Assembly (NCBI RefSeq): GCF_022869805.1
Contig: NZ_CP094974.1
Location: 3,534,001-3,598,000 of the forward strand
Length of the DNA stretch: 64,000 nucleotides
Direction: 5' to 3'
From: Halosolutus halophilus
Lineage (GTDB): Archaea > Halobacteriota > Halobacteria > Halobacteriales > Natrialbaceae
A model generated the notes under the pieces. It was not told the origin of the DNA, did not search any database, and saw nothing but the letters and a program-made list of their open reading frames with translations. Both the position numbers and the translations under genes were made by a program. Shown here piece by piece: positions 17,501-25,897 of this stretch. The stretch's first letter is position 1; each line of letters starts with the position of its first letter.

Positions 17501-19114
17501 CCGGGCGTCGGCCTCATCTCGCCGCCGCCGCTGCACGACATTTACTCGATCGAGGACCTGAAACAGCTGATCTTCGACCTCAAAGCCGCGAACGAGGAGG
17601 CGGACATCAACGTCAAACTCGTCAGCGAGGCCGGCATCGGCACGATCGCGGCCGGCGTCGCGAAGGCCAACGCCGACGTGGTCCACATCTCGGGCCACTC
17701 CGGCGGGACGGGTGCGTCGCCGCGCACCTCGATCAAGAGCGCGGGGCTCCCCTGGGAACTCGGCCTCGCCGAAGCGAACCAGATGCTCTGTCGGACCGGC
17801 CTGCGCGATCGGATCCGCGTCTCCGCCGACGGCGGGATGAAGACGGGGCGCGACGTCGCCGTCGCCGCCCTGCTCGGGGCCGAGGAGTACGTCTTCGGGA
17901 CCGCCTCGCTCGTCACGTCCGGCTGCGTGATGGCCCGGCAGTGTCACAAGAACACCTGCCCGGTCGGCGTCGCCACCCAGCGCGAGGACCTGCGCAAGCG
18001 GTTCCCCGGCGAACCCGAACACGTGATTAATTACATGACCTTCATCGCGCAGGAACTGCGCGAGATCATGGCCGACCTCGGCTTCCGCACGGTCGACGAG
18101 ATGATCGGCCAGGTCGGCGTGCTCTCCCAGCGCGACGACGTCGACCACCCGAAGGCCCGCAACGTCGACCTCTCGGAAGTCCTCGCGGATCCCGGCAGCG
18201 AGGTCCGGCGCAAGATCCGCGAGCAGGACCACGAACTCGAGGACCAGCTCGATCGGGACCTCATCGAAGCCGCGGCCGACGCGATCGAGGACGGGGAACC
18301 GGTCTCGCTCGCGACCGACGTTACCAACGTCGATCGGACCGTCGGCGCGATGCTCTCGAACCGCATCACGAGCCGTTACGGCGAATCCGGTCTCCCCGAG
18401 GACACGATTTCGGTCGATCTCGAGGGGACGGCCGGCCAGAGTTTCGGCGCGTTCCTCGCGAACGGCGTCTCGCTACACCTCGACGGTAGCGCCAACGACT
18501 ACGTCGGCAAGGGGCTCTCGGGCGGCAAGATCACGGTCCGGACGCCGGAGACGGCCGCCTACGATCCGACCGAGAACGTCGCGATCGGCAACGTCGCGCT
18601 GTACGGCGCGACCGGCGGTCAACTGTACGTCAACGGCGTGGCCGGCGAGCGCTTCGCCGTCCGCAACTCCGGCGCGAAGGCCGTCGTCGAGGGCGTCGGC
18701 GACCACGGCTGCGAGTACATGACCGGCGGCGTCGTCGCCGTGCTCGGCGAGACGGGCACGAACTTCGCCGCAGGGATGTCCGGCGGCGTCGCCTACGTCT
18801 ACGACCCGGACCGCGAGTTCGAAGCGAAAGCCAACACCGGGATGGTCTCGCTCCACGAGGAGCTAGAAGAGAAAGACGAGGCGATGCTGCGCCGACTCGT
18901 CGAGAACCACGTCGCCTACACCGGTTCCGATCGGGGCGAACTCATCCTCGAGAACTGGGACCGTGCGGTCGACGCCTTCGTGAAGGTCATGCCGGAGGCC
19001 TACCACCGAGCGATCACCGAACAGGGCTCGGACGACGTGCGCAACGAACTGCCCGGTTCGCCCGAGGCGGAGGCCGTCGTCGAGTCGGCCGGGTTCGCCG
19101 CGAGCGACGACTGA
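14567..19114 (+). CDS. gltB: Glutamate synthase large subunit
   Basis: A 1515-residue enzyme that makes two glutamates from glutamine and 2-oxoglutarate. The N-terminal class II glutaminase begins at the catalytic Cys in NCGVGVVMDL (about residue 24); the preceding residues would be cleaved off. The central domain is followed by the FMN synthase domain (residues about 850-1230) with the GGKSNSGEGGE loop and the iron-sulfur cluster motif CHKNTCPVGVATQ. The C-terminal GXG beta-helix (residues about 1270-1480) supplies structure. No small subunit (gltD) lies beside it, so electrons probably come from ferredoxin, as in other haloarchaea (inference). Confidence 0.96.
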   Translation: MPQPHSSTERSQGLADPADERSNCGVGVVMDLDGEGGHDVVSDGLELLVNLEHRGTTGAEKNTGDGAGILLQLPDAFFSSVLEASLPDPYAAGSIFFPQDDEAREELVAIAEDVFDRYDLSVVEWRDVPTNNADLGETAVAAEPDVWQVFVTPEDDVDGDDLDRRLYVARRALENEIETRDVEGADRFYVCSLDSKTIVYKGLLKGEQVPAYYPDLTDERTASTFAMVHERFSTNTLGAWHLAHPYRNIIHNGEFNTIQGNINWMRARETDIESDVLEDLEAVKPIIDDPDQSDTASVDNALELLMQDGRDLAHALRMLIPEAWRGDDAMDSARKDWYDFHASLVEPWDGPALVAATDGERVGAVLDRNGLRPCRYDVTSDNRLIMASEAGALDADPAEIEERGRLKPGQLFLADPNEGRVIPDEEVFDDLTDDRYGEWVEQEQVHLDDIRTTADNTPRERVDGLRDYQAAFGYTRDELDNMIEPMIQKGKDPVGSMGDDTPLSVLTEFNRPLFSYFKQLFAQVTNPPLDYIREELVTSVESRLGFQRNLLSESPEHARQLVLDSPILTDAELESIRDCSANGITAATVDITYEPESDAPGTDLEAAIERVREESVDAIEAGHDVLVLSDRNVGAERAAIPSLLATGGVHHHLVRNGLRNHVGLVVESADPRTVHHFATLVGYGAGAINPYLAYQTIEDITAGEDGADTQVAIDAYVGAVEDGLLKIMAKMGISTVESYQGAQIFEAVGLDSDLVADYFTGTENRTEGIGLAEIEEDVRERHETAFGGDDNSNLARSGEFEHRSTGIHHQWNPDTVGTLQQAVRSNDYERYGDFAEQINDQQQTLQTLRGLLEFDSDRDPVPIEEVEPIKDIVQRFSTAAMSLGSLSPEAHENNSIAMNRIGGKSNSGEGGEPPERFDTERECNVKQVASGRFGVTSTYLSSADELQIKMAQGSKPGEGGHLPGEKVNEMIAHVRKSTPGVGLISPPPLHDIYSIEDLKQLIFDLKAANEEADINVKLVSEAGIGTIAAGVAKANADVVHISGHSGGTGASPRTSIKSAGLPWELGLAEANQMLCRTGLRDRIRVSADGGMKTGRDVAVAALLGAEEYVFGTASLVTSGCVMARQCHKNTCPVGVATQREDLRKRFPGEPEHVINYMTFIAQELREIMADLGFRTVDEMIGQVGVLSQRDDVDHPKARNVDLSEVLADPGSEVRRKIREQDHELEDQLDRDLIEAAADAIEDGEPVSLATDVTNVDRTVGAMLSNRITSRYGESGLPEDTISVDLEGTAGQSFGAFLANGVSLHLDGSANDYVGKGLSGGKITVRTPETAAYDPTENVAIGNVALYGATGGQLYVNGVAGERFAVRNSGAKAVVEGVGDHGCEYMTGGVVAVLGETGTNFAAGMSGGVAYVYDPDREFEAKANTGMVSLHEELEEKDEAMLRRLVENHVAYTGSDRGELILENWDRAVDAFVKVMPEAYHRAITEQGSDDVRNELPGSPEAEAVVESAGFAASDD

Positions 19115-19129
19115 TCGGCCCCGTCACGG

Positions 19130-19750
19130 TTATTCTCTTCCCAGCGTGTGGAACTCGTCGTTCGGTCGCATGTCCGCGAACATCGCCAGCCGGTTGCTCA
19201 GGTTGTAGAAGGCCGTGACGGCCGCAACGTCCCAGATCGCCTCCTCGCTGAAGCCGGCGTCGCGCAGGGCCGCGAGATCGCTCTCCTCGACCTCCGTCGG
19301 CCGTTCTGTGAGTTTTACGGCGACGTCGAGCATCGTCCGGTGGGCGTCGTTGATATCCGCGGTCCGGTAGTTCGCCACGAGTTGATCGGCGAGTTGCGGG
19401 TCGTCCGCGTAGATCCGGACGAGTGCGCCGTGGGCGACGTTGCAGTAGTAACAGTGGTTGACGCCCGAAACTGCGACGACGATCATCTCGATCTCCTCGC
19501 GCTCCAGGGCGGTGTCCTCGACCAGCGCATCGTGGTACGCGAAGAACGCGCGGAAGTGCGACGGTTTGTACGCCATCGCCGAGAACACGTTCGGCGTAAA
19601 GCCCGCCCGATCGGTCTCGTCGGCGATGCGCTCCTGGAGATCGTCGGGGAGGTTCTCGAACTCGGGGACGGGGAATCGGTGCATGGCGTCGTCTGCGAGA
19701 TCGGGCTGGGATTCGAGACTGGCGTCGGGGTCTGATTCCGGTTCGGACAT
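19130..19750 (-). CDS. Peroxidase-related carboxymuconolactone decarboxylase-like protein (AhpD fold)
   Basis: A 206-residue all-helical protein of the CMD/AhpD superfamily, in the peroxidase-related alkylhydroperoxidase group. The redox CxxC is present in NHCYYCNVAHG near residue 105, with the downstream His that activates it. Members use the Cys pair for hydroperoxide reduction or thiol exchange. The first 25 residues are an acidic tail; I start at the ATG at 19750 since the frame upstream is basic and non-coding in style. Convergent with gltB, 15 bp away. Confidence 0.86.
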   Translation of the reverse strand: MSEPESDPDASLESQPDLADDAMHRFPVPEFENLPDDLQERIADETDRAGFTPNVFSAMAYKPSHFRAFFAYHDALVEDTALEREEIEMIVVAVSGVNHCYYCNVAHGALVRIYADDPQLADQLVANYRTADINDAHRTMLDVAVKLTERPTEVEESDLAALRDAGFSEEAIWDVAAVTAFYNLSNRLAMFADMRPNDEFHTLGRE

Positions 19751-19847
19751 AGCCCCCTCTTCACAGTCGATCGTGATAATTCGCGGTGTTCGGTCGCTGG
19801 ATCGCGACGCGATCGACTCCCGAACCGGACGGTGCCGATCGACGGCA

Positions 19848-20261
19848 TCACTCGTCTGCGGGCGTGCCGCCTTCGGCCGTCGCCGCCTCGCGGATCGCCT
19901 CGGCGTCGGGCGCGGCGAGCAGATGGGCCGCACAGGTGCAGTCCGAGGCCCCGAATCCGGCGACCCGATCGCCCGGCAGCCGATCCGCCAGTTCGCACTC
20001 CCGATCGGCGTCGGGGAACGTGATCGCGCTCTCGAGTCGCGTCTCGGACTGGCCGAGCAGGTAATCGACGTGCCAGTGGCGCACGTCGCGGCTGCCGCGG
20101 GCGAGTTCGCGGTGGCGGTCGACGCGGGCGAAGCCGCCGGGGCCGAACGCGGTGCCGACGTAGGCGTACGCGCCCGCAGGGAACTCGCGGGTCCCCAGCG
20201 CGCCGACGTCGAGTTCGATCGCCTCCGGAACGTCGATCACGAGCACGTACGTGCCGCCCAT
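19848..20261 (-). CDS. DUF123 (GIY-YIG-like) protein
   Basis: A 137-residue protein matching the DUF123 family, a divergent GIY-YIG nuclease-like fold that in some archaea is fused to endonuclease III. Recognisable parts are the N-terminal TYVLVIDV strand, the AGAYAYVGTAFGPGG motif near residue 30 (the GIY-YIG equivalent), RHWHVDYLL near 60 and the late DCTCAAHLL segment. It is probably a small DNA-related enzyme, but activity has not been proven for stand-alone members as far as I know. It may share a transcript with the gene to its left, about 100 bp away. Confidence 0.82.
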   Translation of the reverse strand: MGGTYVLVIDVPEAIELDVGALGTREFPAGAYAYVGTAFGPGGFARVDRHRELARGSRDVRHWHVDYLLGQSETRLESAITFPDADRECELADRLPGDRVAGFGASDCTCAAHLLAAPDAEAIREAATAEGGTPADE

Positions 20262-20342
20262 ACCGGGAGTGAGGGCGAGACGAACAAAAACTGGCGTGAT
20301 TTCTGGACGCGTTCGGGGCGCTGGATCGATCAGCGTGGCCCC

Positions 20343-21560
20343 TCACTCGGATTCGTACCGATCGCGTCGGCTCTCGTCAGTCGGATCCTGTTCGTGGACG
20401 TGCCGCCGATTGCGCTTGTCCTCGTCAGCTCGCGAGTCGTGTTCTCGTCGCTGATTCTGGTCACGATCGCCGCTCGATCGCTCCTCGGTCCAGCTTCCGG
20501 ATTCGTCGCGTGGCCGATCGGGGTCGTACTCGAGGCCGCCGCCGGTTCGGTCCTCCGCTCGGGGCTGGTCCCGCGACGTCTCGCCGGTCCCACGACGCGA
20601 TTCGTCCTGCCCGCGGTCTCCGCCTCGAGACTCGTGGCGACTCCCCTGCTCGGTCCGGCCCTGCTCTTGCTGCCCACGGGAGCCCTGGCTCCGCTGGTGC
20701 CGGCCTCCCGGGGGCTGGCCCGGTCGGTCCTGGTGGGTGTCGCGTTCCTCGTGCCAGCGCTCCTGGGGGCCCTGCTGTTCGCGATCGCGATGGTCCCGCT
20801 GGCCGCGCCGGCCCCCCTGTGGCTGGCCCTGCTGGTGCTGTTGCTGGCTGCCTTCGCGGCGCGCCTCCCCGCCGTACTGGGGGTTCGATTCCTGCATCGC
20901 GTCGGTGTGGAACCCTTCTCGCTCCCCGCCGCGTCTCTCCGCCTGCTGATCGCGGCGGCTACCTCGATCGCGGCCTCGCTGCTGTTCGTACTGCCCGCGT
21001 CGCTGTTGGCCCTCGCGATCGTACTGGCCACGGTCCTGCCGTCCCTGGGGCTGGTGGATCTCGCGATCGGGTTGGCTCGATTCGCGGCGTTCCTGGCGCC
21101 CGTGTTGCTGGTCGCCGCGATCCGTCCGCTGTCGGCCCTGTCGGCCGCGCTCGGCGACGCGTGGCGGTCCGCGCTGGTCGCGGGCGTCGGACCGGCCCTC
21201 CCGTCGCCAGCCGGTGTCCTGATTCTGGCGGCTCTGGTGACCCTCCTGGCGGCCCTGGCGGCTCTGGCGGTCCCCTCGTTTCCGGTCGCGTTCGCCCTGC
21301 ACGCCGGGGCTCTGACCCCAACCGGGTTCGCCGTAGGGTGTGTCCGTCCGTGTTCGGTCACCCGTCTCGTGCTGTCTGCCTCGATCGCCGCGACGACGCT
21401 CGCTGTCGCTCTCACCGCGGCTGAACAGCCCGTGGAGCCAGCCGCGATCGTCGCCGCCTCGATCCCGGCCGCCCTCGTCGCCGCGATACCGATCGCTCTC
21501 GCTCTGTCGGACGGTTCCTCGATCCCGCCGTCGCCGGTCGTCGTCGTATCGGTCGTTCAT
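20343..21560 (-). CDS. R/Q/G/E/D-rich intrinsically disordered protein
   Basis: A 405-residue polyampholyte made almost only of Arg, Asp, Glu, Gln, Gly, Ser and His, with many RGG, RGQ, DRG and RQ pairs and no globular domain beyond a short WLHGLFSR segment near residue 42. That it is real rests on composition: in a sampled 60-base stretch its codons show third-position GC around 90% and second-position GC around 55%, the haloarchaeal pattern, while the opposite-strand open frames have neither. A TATA-like element (CTTTTATT on the minus strand, near 21650) lies upstream. Such Arg/Gln-rich disorder is very rare in the acidic proteome of salt-in archaea. Function unknown; RNA binding or condensate formation is a hypothesis. 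Confidence 0.7.
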   Translation of the reverse strand: MNDRYDDDRRRRDRGTVRQSESDRYRGDEGGRDRGGDDRGWLHGLFSRGESDSERRRGDRGRQHETGDRTRTDTPYGEPGWGQSPGVQGERDRKRGDRQSRQGRQEGHQSRQNQDTGWRREGRSDARDQRGPPRVAERGRQGRQRTDRGDQQHGRQERRESSQPDREIHQPQGRQDRGQYDREGQQRRGQYEQQRGRDRGSRRDQQAERRGGEREGFHTDAMQESNPQYGGEARREGSQQQHQQGQPQGGRRGQRDHRDREQQGPQERWHEERDTHQDRPGQPPGGRHQRSQGSRGQQEQGRTEQGSRHESRGGDRGQDESRRGTGETSRDQPRAEDRTGGGLEYDPDRPRDESGSWTEERSSGDRDQNQRREHDSRADEDKRNRRHVHEQDPTDESRRDRYESE

Positions 21561-21727
21561 GATTGGAGTGAGGTGACGTCTCGCCCAGGTGAGGCGCTGA
21601 TGGCCGTCGCTACGTTCGTTCTCCGGGCGATGGTTCGCCGATCAGGTGAATAAAAGCACGGCGTGCGTTCGCTTGCAGCCGTTCGACGGGCGATCGGGTT
21701 CCGACGCGACGCGTTCGAGGCCCCGAC

Positions 21728-22729
21728 TCACCGGCGGTCGGAGACACGCGGTCCGTTCGCAAGATCGTATACCTCCCTCGCGTCAGTCGACGGGCCGAAC
21801 GCGAACAGGCCACGGGCCGGTTCGTACTCGTAGGTGATCCACTGTGGCAGGAACTGTGCCCCGATCAGTTTGCGCACCCCGAGTTGCTTGAGGCGGGTCT
21901 CGGGCGCGAGCTGGTCCGTCAGCCGCAGATCGACGATCCCGTCGAAGACGTACTCGTCCTCCGGATAGCTGTCGCTTCCGGCCGTTGTCGCCCCCGCAAC
22001 GATCGGCACGTACCGGGCCGTACAGACCGTCCCGCGAACCTCGGTGACGAAGTCGTGGACGCGTTCGCGCTGGAGCAGCCGTCCGAGTTCGTCAAGCGAG
22101 TCGATCGCCACCAGTCCCGTTTCGGTCATCTCGAGGGCGTCCAGCGCCTCGTGCAACGCTTCGGCCACCGCCGGCCCGTCGCTCGGCTCTTCGACGGCAA
22201 CGATCGAGTCCGCCGCCGCCTCGCCCACGAACGTCTGCCACTGGCTGCAGGTTTCGAGGAACTCCTCGCGGTCCGAGAGCCGGTGGGTGAAACAGTCGAC
22301 GATCCGCAGCCGATCGCTCTCGAGCGCCGGGAGGACGTTCCAGCCGTTCCCGAAGAACCGCTCGAGGGCCGCCGTCGGCGGGTTGGCGTAGGCGACGACG
22401 ATCGCGGGCTCGCCCCGTTCGATGGCGCGCCAGACGAGTTCGGTCAGGAGTTCGCTTCGGCGGGTGCCCTCGTCACCGGAGAGCAGCAGAAACGAGTCCG
22501 CCGGGATGCCGTTCGGTACGAGGGAGTCGAGCGGTTCGATCCCCGTCACGACGCGTTTGTAGGCGTCGGGATCGGGCATCGTCGACTCGTCGTCGGCGGC
22601 CTCGCGACAGCTCTCGGAGCAGTATTGCCCGTCCGTCCCCTCCTGCAGTTCGTCCGGGATCGGGTAGTGGCAGTGATCGCACCGGAGTGGATACTGGGGT
22701 GTCCGGTCCGTCGATCGGTGCTCACTCAT
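21728..22729 (-). CDS. Zinc-finger KaiC/RadA-like ATPase-fold protein
   Basis: A 333-residue protein. Residues 15-45 hold a zinc finger (RCDHCHYPIP then YCSESCREA), and the remainder is a RecA/KaiC-like fold with LVPNGIPADSFLLLSGDEGT near residue 70 in the P-loop position. The loop reads GDEGTRRS instead of GxxGxGKS, so the catalytic Lys is replaced by Arg, which predicts weak or no ATP hydrolysis. Walker B-like TGLVAIDSL is present near 200. The ATG at 22729 starts directly before the zinc finger. KaiC-like proteins of this group are widespread signalling or regulatory proteins in haloarchaea; the substrate is unknown. Confidence 0.78.
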   Translation of the reverse strand: MSEHRSTDRTPQYPLRCDHCHYPIPDELQEGTDGQYCSESCREAADDESTMPDPDAYKRVVTGIEPLDSLVPNGIPADSFLLLSGDEGTRRSELLTELVWRAIERGEPAIVVAYANPPTAALERFFGNGWNVLPALESDRLRIVDCFTHRLSDREEFLETCSQWQTFVGEAAADSIVAVEEPSDGPAVAEALHEALDALEMTETGLVAIDSLDELGRLLQRERVHDFVTEVRGTVCTARYVPIVAGATTAGSDSYPEDEYVFDGIVDLRLTDQLAPETRLKQLGVRKLIGAQFLPQWITYEYEPARGLFAFGPSTDAREVYDLANGPRVSDRR

Positions 22730-22865
22730 GACGCCGTCCCTACGACGAACGGCGAAATAGAACCCCTTCGTGACTGCCCTGACTGTTCGACGGGGAGAAC
22801 GGAACCGGGTCAGAAACGGCGGCCTGCTTCGCCATCGTTTTCCCGGCCAGCGACGACGATCGGAC

Positions 22866-23855
22866 ATGGACACCGCACTCGTCATCGGCGGCACGCGCTT
22901 TATCGGCCGCCATCTCGTGGACGACCTGCTCGCTCACGGCTACGACGTGACGACCTTCAACCGTGGCAACCACGACGATCCCTTCGCCGCCGACGATCGG
23001 GTCACGCACGTCGAGGGCGATCGGACGAACGACTCCGCGCTCGAGGCTGCCGCCGCGACGATCGAGCCGGACGCCGTCTTCGACTGCGTCGCCTACTATC
23101 CGAAGGACGTGCAGGCGGCGACCCGGATCTTCGCGGATTGCGAGGCGTACGTCTACATCTCGAGCGGCGCGGCCTACGGCCGCGAGGAGATCCCCAAGCG
23201 CGAAGGAGAGACGCCGCTCGAACCGTGCACGCCCGATCAGGCGACCGACGACTCGAACGAGACGTACGGCGCTCGCAAGGCCGAGGGCGATCGGGCCGTC
23301 TTCGCCGCCGCGGAACGCGGTGTCGACGCGATGTCGATCCGGCCTTGCATCGTCTACGGTCCTCACGACTACACCGAGCGGCTGGACTTCTGGATCGATC
23401 GGGTCGAGCGGTTCGATCGCGTGGTCGTCCCCGGCGACGGGACGAATATCTGGCACCGGGCGTACGTCGAGGACGTCGCGAGCGCGATGCGAATCGTCGC
23501 CGAACGCGGCGAGGCGGGTGAGGCGTACAACGTCGGCGATCGGCGACTCGTCACGCTCGAAGAGATGGTCGACCTGATCGCCGACCAGCTAGAGACCTCG
23601 GTGGAGGTCGTCACCGCCGGCCCCCGCGAACTCGCGGCCGGCGACATCGCCCTCGACGACTACGTCCTCTACCGGGCGTACCCCCACGTCCTCTCGACCG
23701 CGAAACTCGCCGCACTGGGCTGGGAGTCGACGCCGCTCGAGGAGGCCATGGCCCGATCGGTCGAGGCCCACACGGAGAGCGATCGGACCGGGCGGGAGCA
23801 CGGCCCCGATCGGGAGGCCGAGGAGCGCGTGCTGGGTATTCTGGACACGTTCTGA
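22866..23855 (+). CDS. NAD-dependent epimerase/dehydratase (extended SDR)
   Basis: A 329-residue extended short-chain dehydrogenase. The Rossmann motif GGTRFIGRHL is at residue 8, and NRGN follows beta-2, which in this group favours NAD(P). The catalytic part shows SSGAAYG near residue 98, but the YxxxK position reads YGARKAEGD near 137, so Tyr and Lys are in place. It is similar to sugar-nucleotide epimerases and to the mRNA-binding CSP41-like branch. The substrate is not predictable. Divergent from the KaiC-like gene, 136 bp away. Confidence 0.85.
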   Translation: MDTALVIGGTRFIGRHLVDDLLAHGYDVTTFNRGNHDDPFAADDRVTHVEGDRTNDSALEAAAATIEPDAVFDCVAYYPKDVQAATRIFADCEAYVYISSGAAYGREEIPKREGETPLEPCTPDQATDDSNETYGARKAEGDRAVFAAAERGVDAMSIRPCIVYGPHDYTERLDFWIDRVERFDRVVVPGDGTNIWHRAYVEDVASAMRIVAERGEAGEAYNVGDRRLVTLEEMVDLIADQLETSVEVVTAGPRELAAGDIALDDYVLYRAYPHVLSTAKLAALGWESTPLEEAMARSVEAHTESDRTGREHGPDREAEERVLGILDTF

Positions 23856-24056
23856 TCAGGACTCCCGGAGCCGCTCGAGCCGTCGTGCCGTCGCCGACGT
23901 CGACGCGAGTCGTTCGTGAACTCGTCCTCGGCCGTCGGCGGCCGTCCGCGGGCAGACGGAAGCGTGGAACGCGAGACCGTCCGATCGTAACTCGAGGCCG
24001 TCCGATCGCGAACGAGCCACCGAATTCCGTGCCGGTCGCTCGGATCGACGAGAACG

Positions 24057-24064
24057 GTTTTATG
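24057..24064 (+). promoter_or_regulatory. TATA box of egsA
   Basis: GTTTTATG centred about 27 bp upstream of the ATG at 24088, consistent with a leaderless mRNA and deciding against an upstream ATG at 24064 that overlaps it. Confidence 0.6.
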
Positions 24065-24087
24065 TGCTCCCCTCCGTGGAACGAACT

Positions 24088-25149
24088 ATGTTCGAGAAGT
24101 CGACGTGGATTCGCCTGCCGCGAAACGTCGTCGTCGGCCACGGCGTCATGGACGAGGTCGTCGACGTCATCGACGATCTCCACCTGCAGGGGCGGCCGCT
24201 GTTCGTCACGAGTCCGACCCCGAAGAAAGTCGCGGCCGATCCGATCGCCGCCGACTTCGCGGCGGCCGGAATCGATCCCGCGATCGTCACGGTCGAACGA
24301 GCGACGTTCGACGCCGTCGAGCGCGTGATCGAGACCGCCGAGGCCGAGAACGTCGCCTACCTCGTCGGCATCGGCGGCGGGAAGGCGATCGATATCGCGA
24401 AGATGGCGAGCGACCACCTCTCGATGGGCTTCCTGTCGATTCCGACGGCGGCCAGCCACGACGGGATCGTCAGCAATCGTGGCTCGGTTCCGGACGGGGA
24501 CACGCGTCACAGCGTCGCCGCCGAACCGCCGCTGGCCGTCGTCGCCGACACGGCGATCCTGGCCGAGGCACCGTGGGAACTCACGACTGCGGGCTGTGCC
24601 GACATCATCTCCAACTACACCGCGGTCATGGACTGGCGACTCGCGAAGCGGCTCAAGGACGTCGAGTATTCCGAGTACGCCGCCGCCCTCTCCGAGATGA
24701 CCGCCGAGATCCTCGTGGACAACGCCGACCTCGTCCGGCCGGGACTCGAGGAATCTGCGTGGATCGTCACCAAGGCGCTGGTCTCCTCGGGCGTCGCGAT
24801 GAGCATCGCCAGCTCCTCGCGGCCCGCGAGCGGTGCCGAACACCTCTTCTCCCACCAGCTCGATCGGCTCGCACCCGGGGCGGCGCTGCACGGCCACCAG
24901 GTCGGGGTCGGTTCGATCATGACGGCCTACCTCCACGGCGGCGAACGCGGCTTCTGGCGCGACATCCGCGACGCCCTCTCGAGTATCGACGCGCCGACGA
25001 CCGCCGCCGAACTCGGTATCGACGACGAGACCGTGATCGAGGCGCTGACGACCTGCCACGAGATCCGCGATCGCTACACGATACTCGGTGACGGGATGAA
25101 CGAGCGCGCTGCGCGCGAAGTCGCGACGAAAACGGGCGTCATCGACTGA
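24088..25149 (+). CDS. egsA: sn-Glycerol-1-phosphate dehydrogenase
   Basis: A 353-residue enzyme that reduces dihydroxyacetone phosphate to sn-glycerol-1-phosphate, the committed step that sets the archaeal stereochemistry of ether lipids. It has the NAD(P) motif GIGGGKAIDIAK near residue 97 and the metal-binding Asp/His of the iron-alcohol dehydrogenase-like fold: SHDGIVSN near 122, GAEHLFSH near 248 and LHGHQVGVG near 268. The ATG at 24088 is set by the TATA box. Length is normal and all metal ligands are present. Essential housekeeping gene; single transcription unit. Confidence 0.97.
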   Translation: MFEKSTWIRLPRNVVVGHGVMDEVVDVIDDLHLQGRPLFVTSPTPKKVAADPIAADFAAAGIDPAIVTVERATFDAVERVIETAEAENVAYLVGIGGGKAIDIAKMASDHLSMGFLSIPTAASHDGIVSNRGSVPDGDTRHSVAAEPPLAVVADTAILAEAPWELTTAGCADIISNYTAVMDWRLAKRLKDVEYSEYAAALSEMTAEILVDNADLVRPGLEESAWIVTKALVSSGVAMSIASSSRPASGAEHLFSHQLDRLAPGAALHGHQVGVGSIMTAYLHGGERGFWRDIRDALSSIDAPTTAAELGIDDETVIEALTTCHEIRDRYTILGDGMNERAAREVATKTGVID

Positions 25150-25193
25150 CGACCGGAGGCGTCGCGTCTCACCCGAGGTCCGCACGCCCGAAC

Positions 25194-25778
25194 CGCCTCG
25201 ACCTCGGAGAGGATGTGACTCGAGAAGAACACGGTGGTCCCGGCCGAGGCCTCCTCGCGGAGGAGTTCGCGCATGTCCTGAATCCCCGTCGGGTCCAGTC
25301 CGGACGACGGTTAGTCCAGGATCAGCAGGTCGGGATCCCCGACGAGGGCCATCCCCAGGCCCAGTCGCTGGTGCATTCCCTTCGAGTAGCCGCTGGCCTT
25401 CCGATCGGCGTCCTCGAGAAGACCGACGCGTTCGAGCAGATCGTCGGAATTGTCGTCGGCTTCCGCGGTGTCGACGACCCACTCGAGGTGCTCTCGTGCG
25501 GAGAGTCGCTCGTAAACGGTCGCACCTTCGGGGAGAACGCCGATCCGCTTGCGAATCCGTTCGGCCTCGTCCTGGGCGTCGTGTCCGAGCACCGTCGCCG
25601 TTCCCGTCGTCGGCCGGACGAAATCGAGGAGCAGGTCGATCGTCGTCGACTTCCAGGCCCCGTTCGGGCCCAGAAAGCCGAAGATTTCTCACTCCTCGAC
25701 GACGAGGTCGAGGTCCGAGACGGCGAGGACGTCCTCGCCGAACCGTTTCGTCAGGGCGGCCGTTTCGATCGCAGCCAT
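25194..25778 (-). pseudogene. ABC transporter ATP-binding subunit, inactivated
   Basis: The frame from ATG 25778 reads as an ABC-2-type exporter ATPase (CcmA/NatA-like) with no frameshift, but has two stop codons: TGA at 25691-25689, where the family has the Gly before EIFGFLGPNG, and TAA at 25313-25311, where LLILD should be followed by the catalytic Walker B Glu. In addition Walker A reads GPNGAWKST with Trp replacing Gly. Signature and downstream parts (SKGMHQRLGLGMAL, DPTG, FFSSHILSEVEA) are still visible, and homology ends near 25194, against the end of egsA. All three lesions are G-to-T changes relative to consensus. No permease partner exists nearby. The gene is dead and C-terminally truncated. 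Confidence 0.88.
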
Positions 25779-25897
25779 ACGCCCCGTCCCGCCCCGTAAC
25801 TTGTAGCTTTTCTCAGCAGTTTCTGAGCGTGAATACGCGCGCGAGTATCACTCGCCCGGGCCGCTCGAGGCACGTCCAGAAACTCTCGTCCGGGCCG

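Noticed and set aside
19458-21653. A 731-residue hydrophobic plus-strand open frame that could pass as a membrane protein
   Set aside because: Its codon-position composition does not fit. The opposite strand shows third-position GC near 90% and low second-position GC, and that frame runs exactly through the R/Q-rich gene, so the hydrophobic frame is its shadow.
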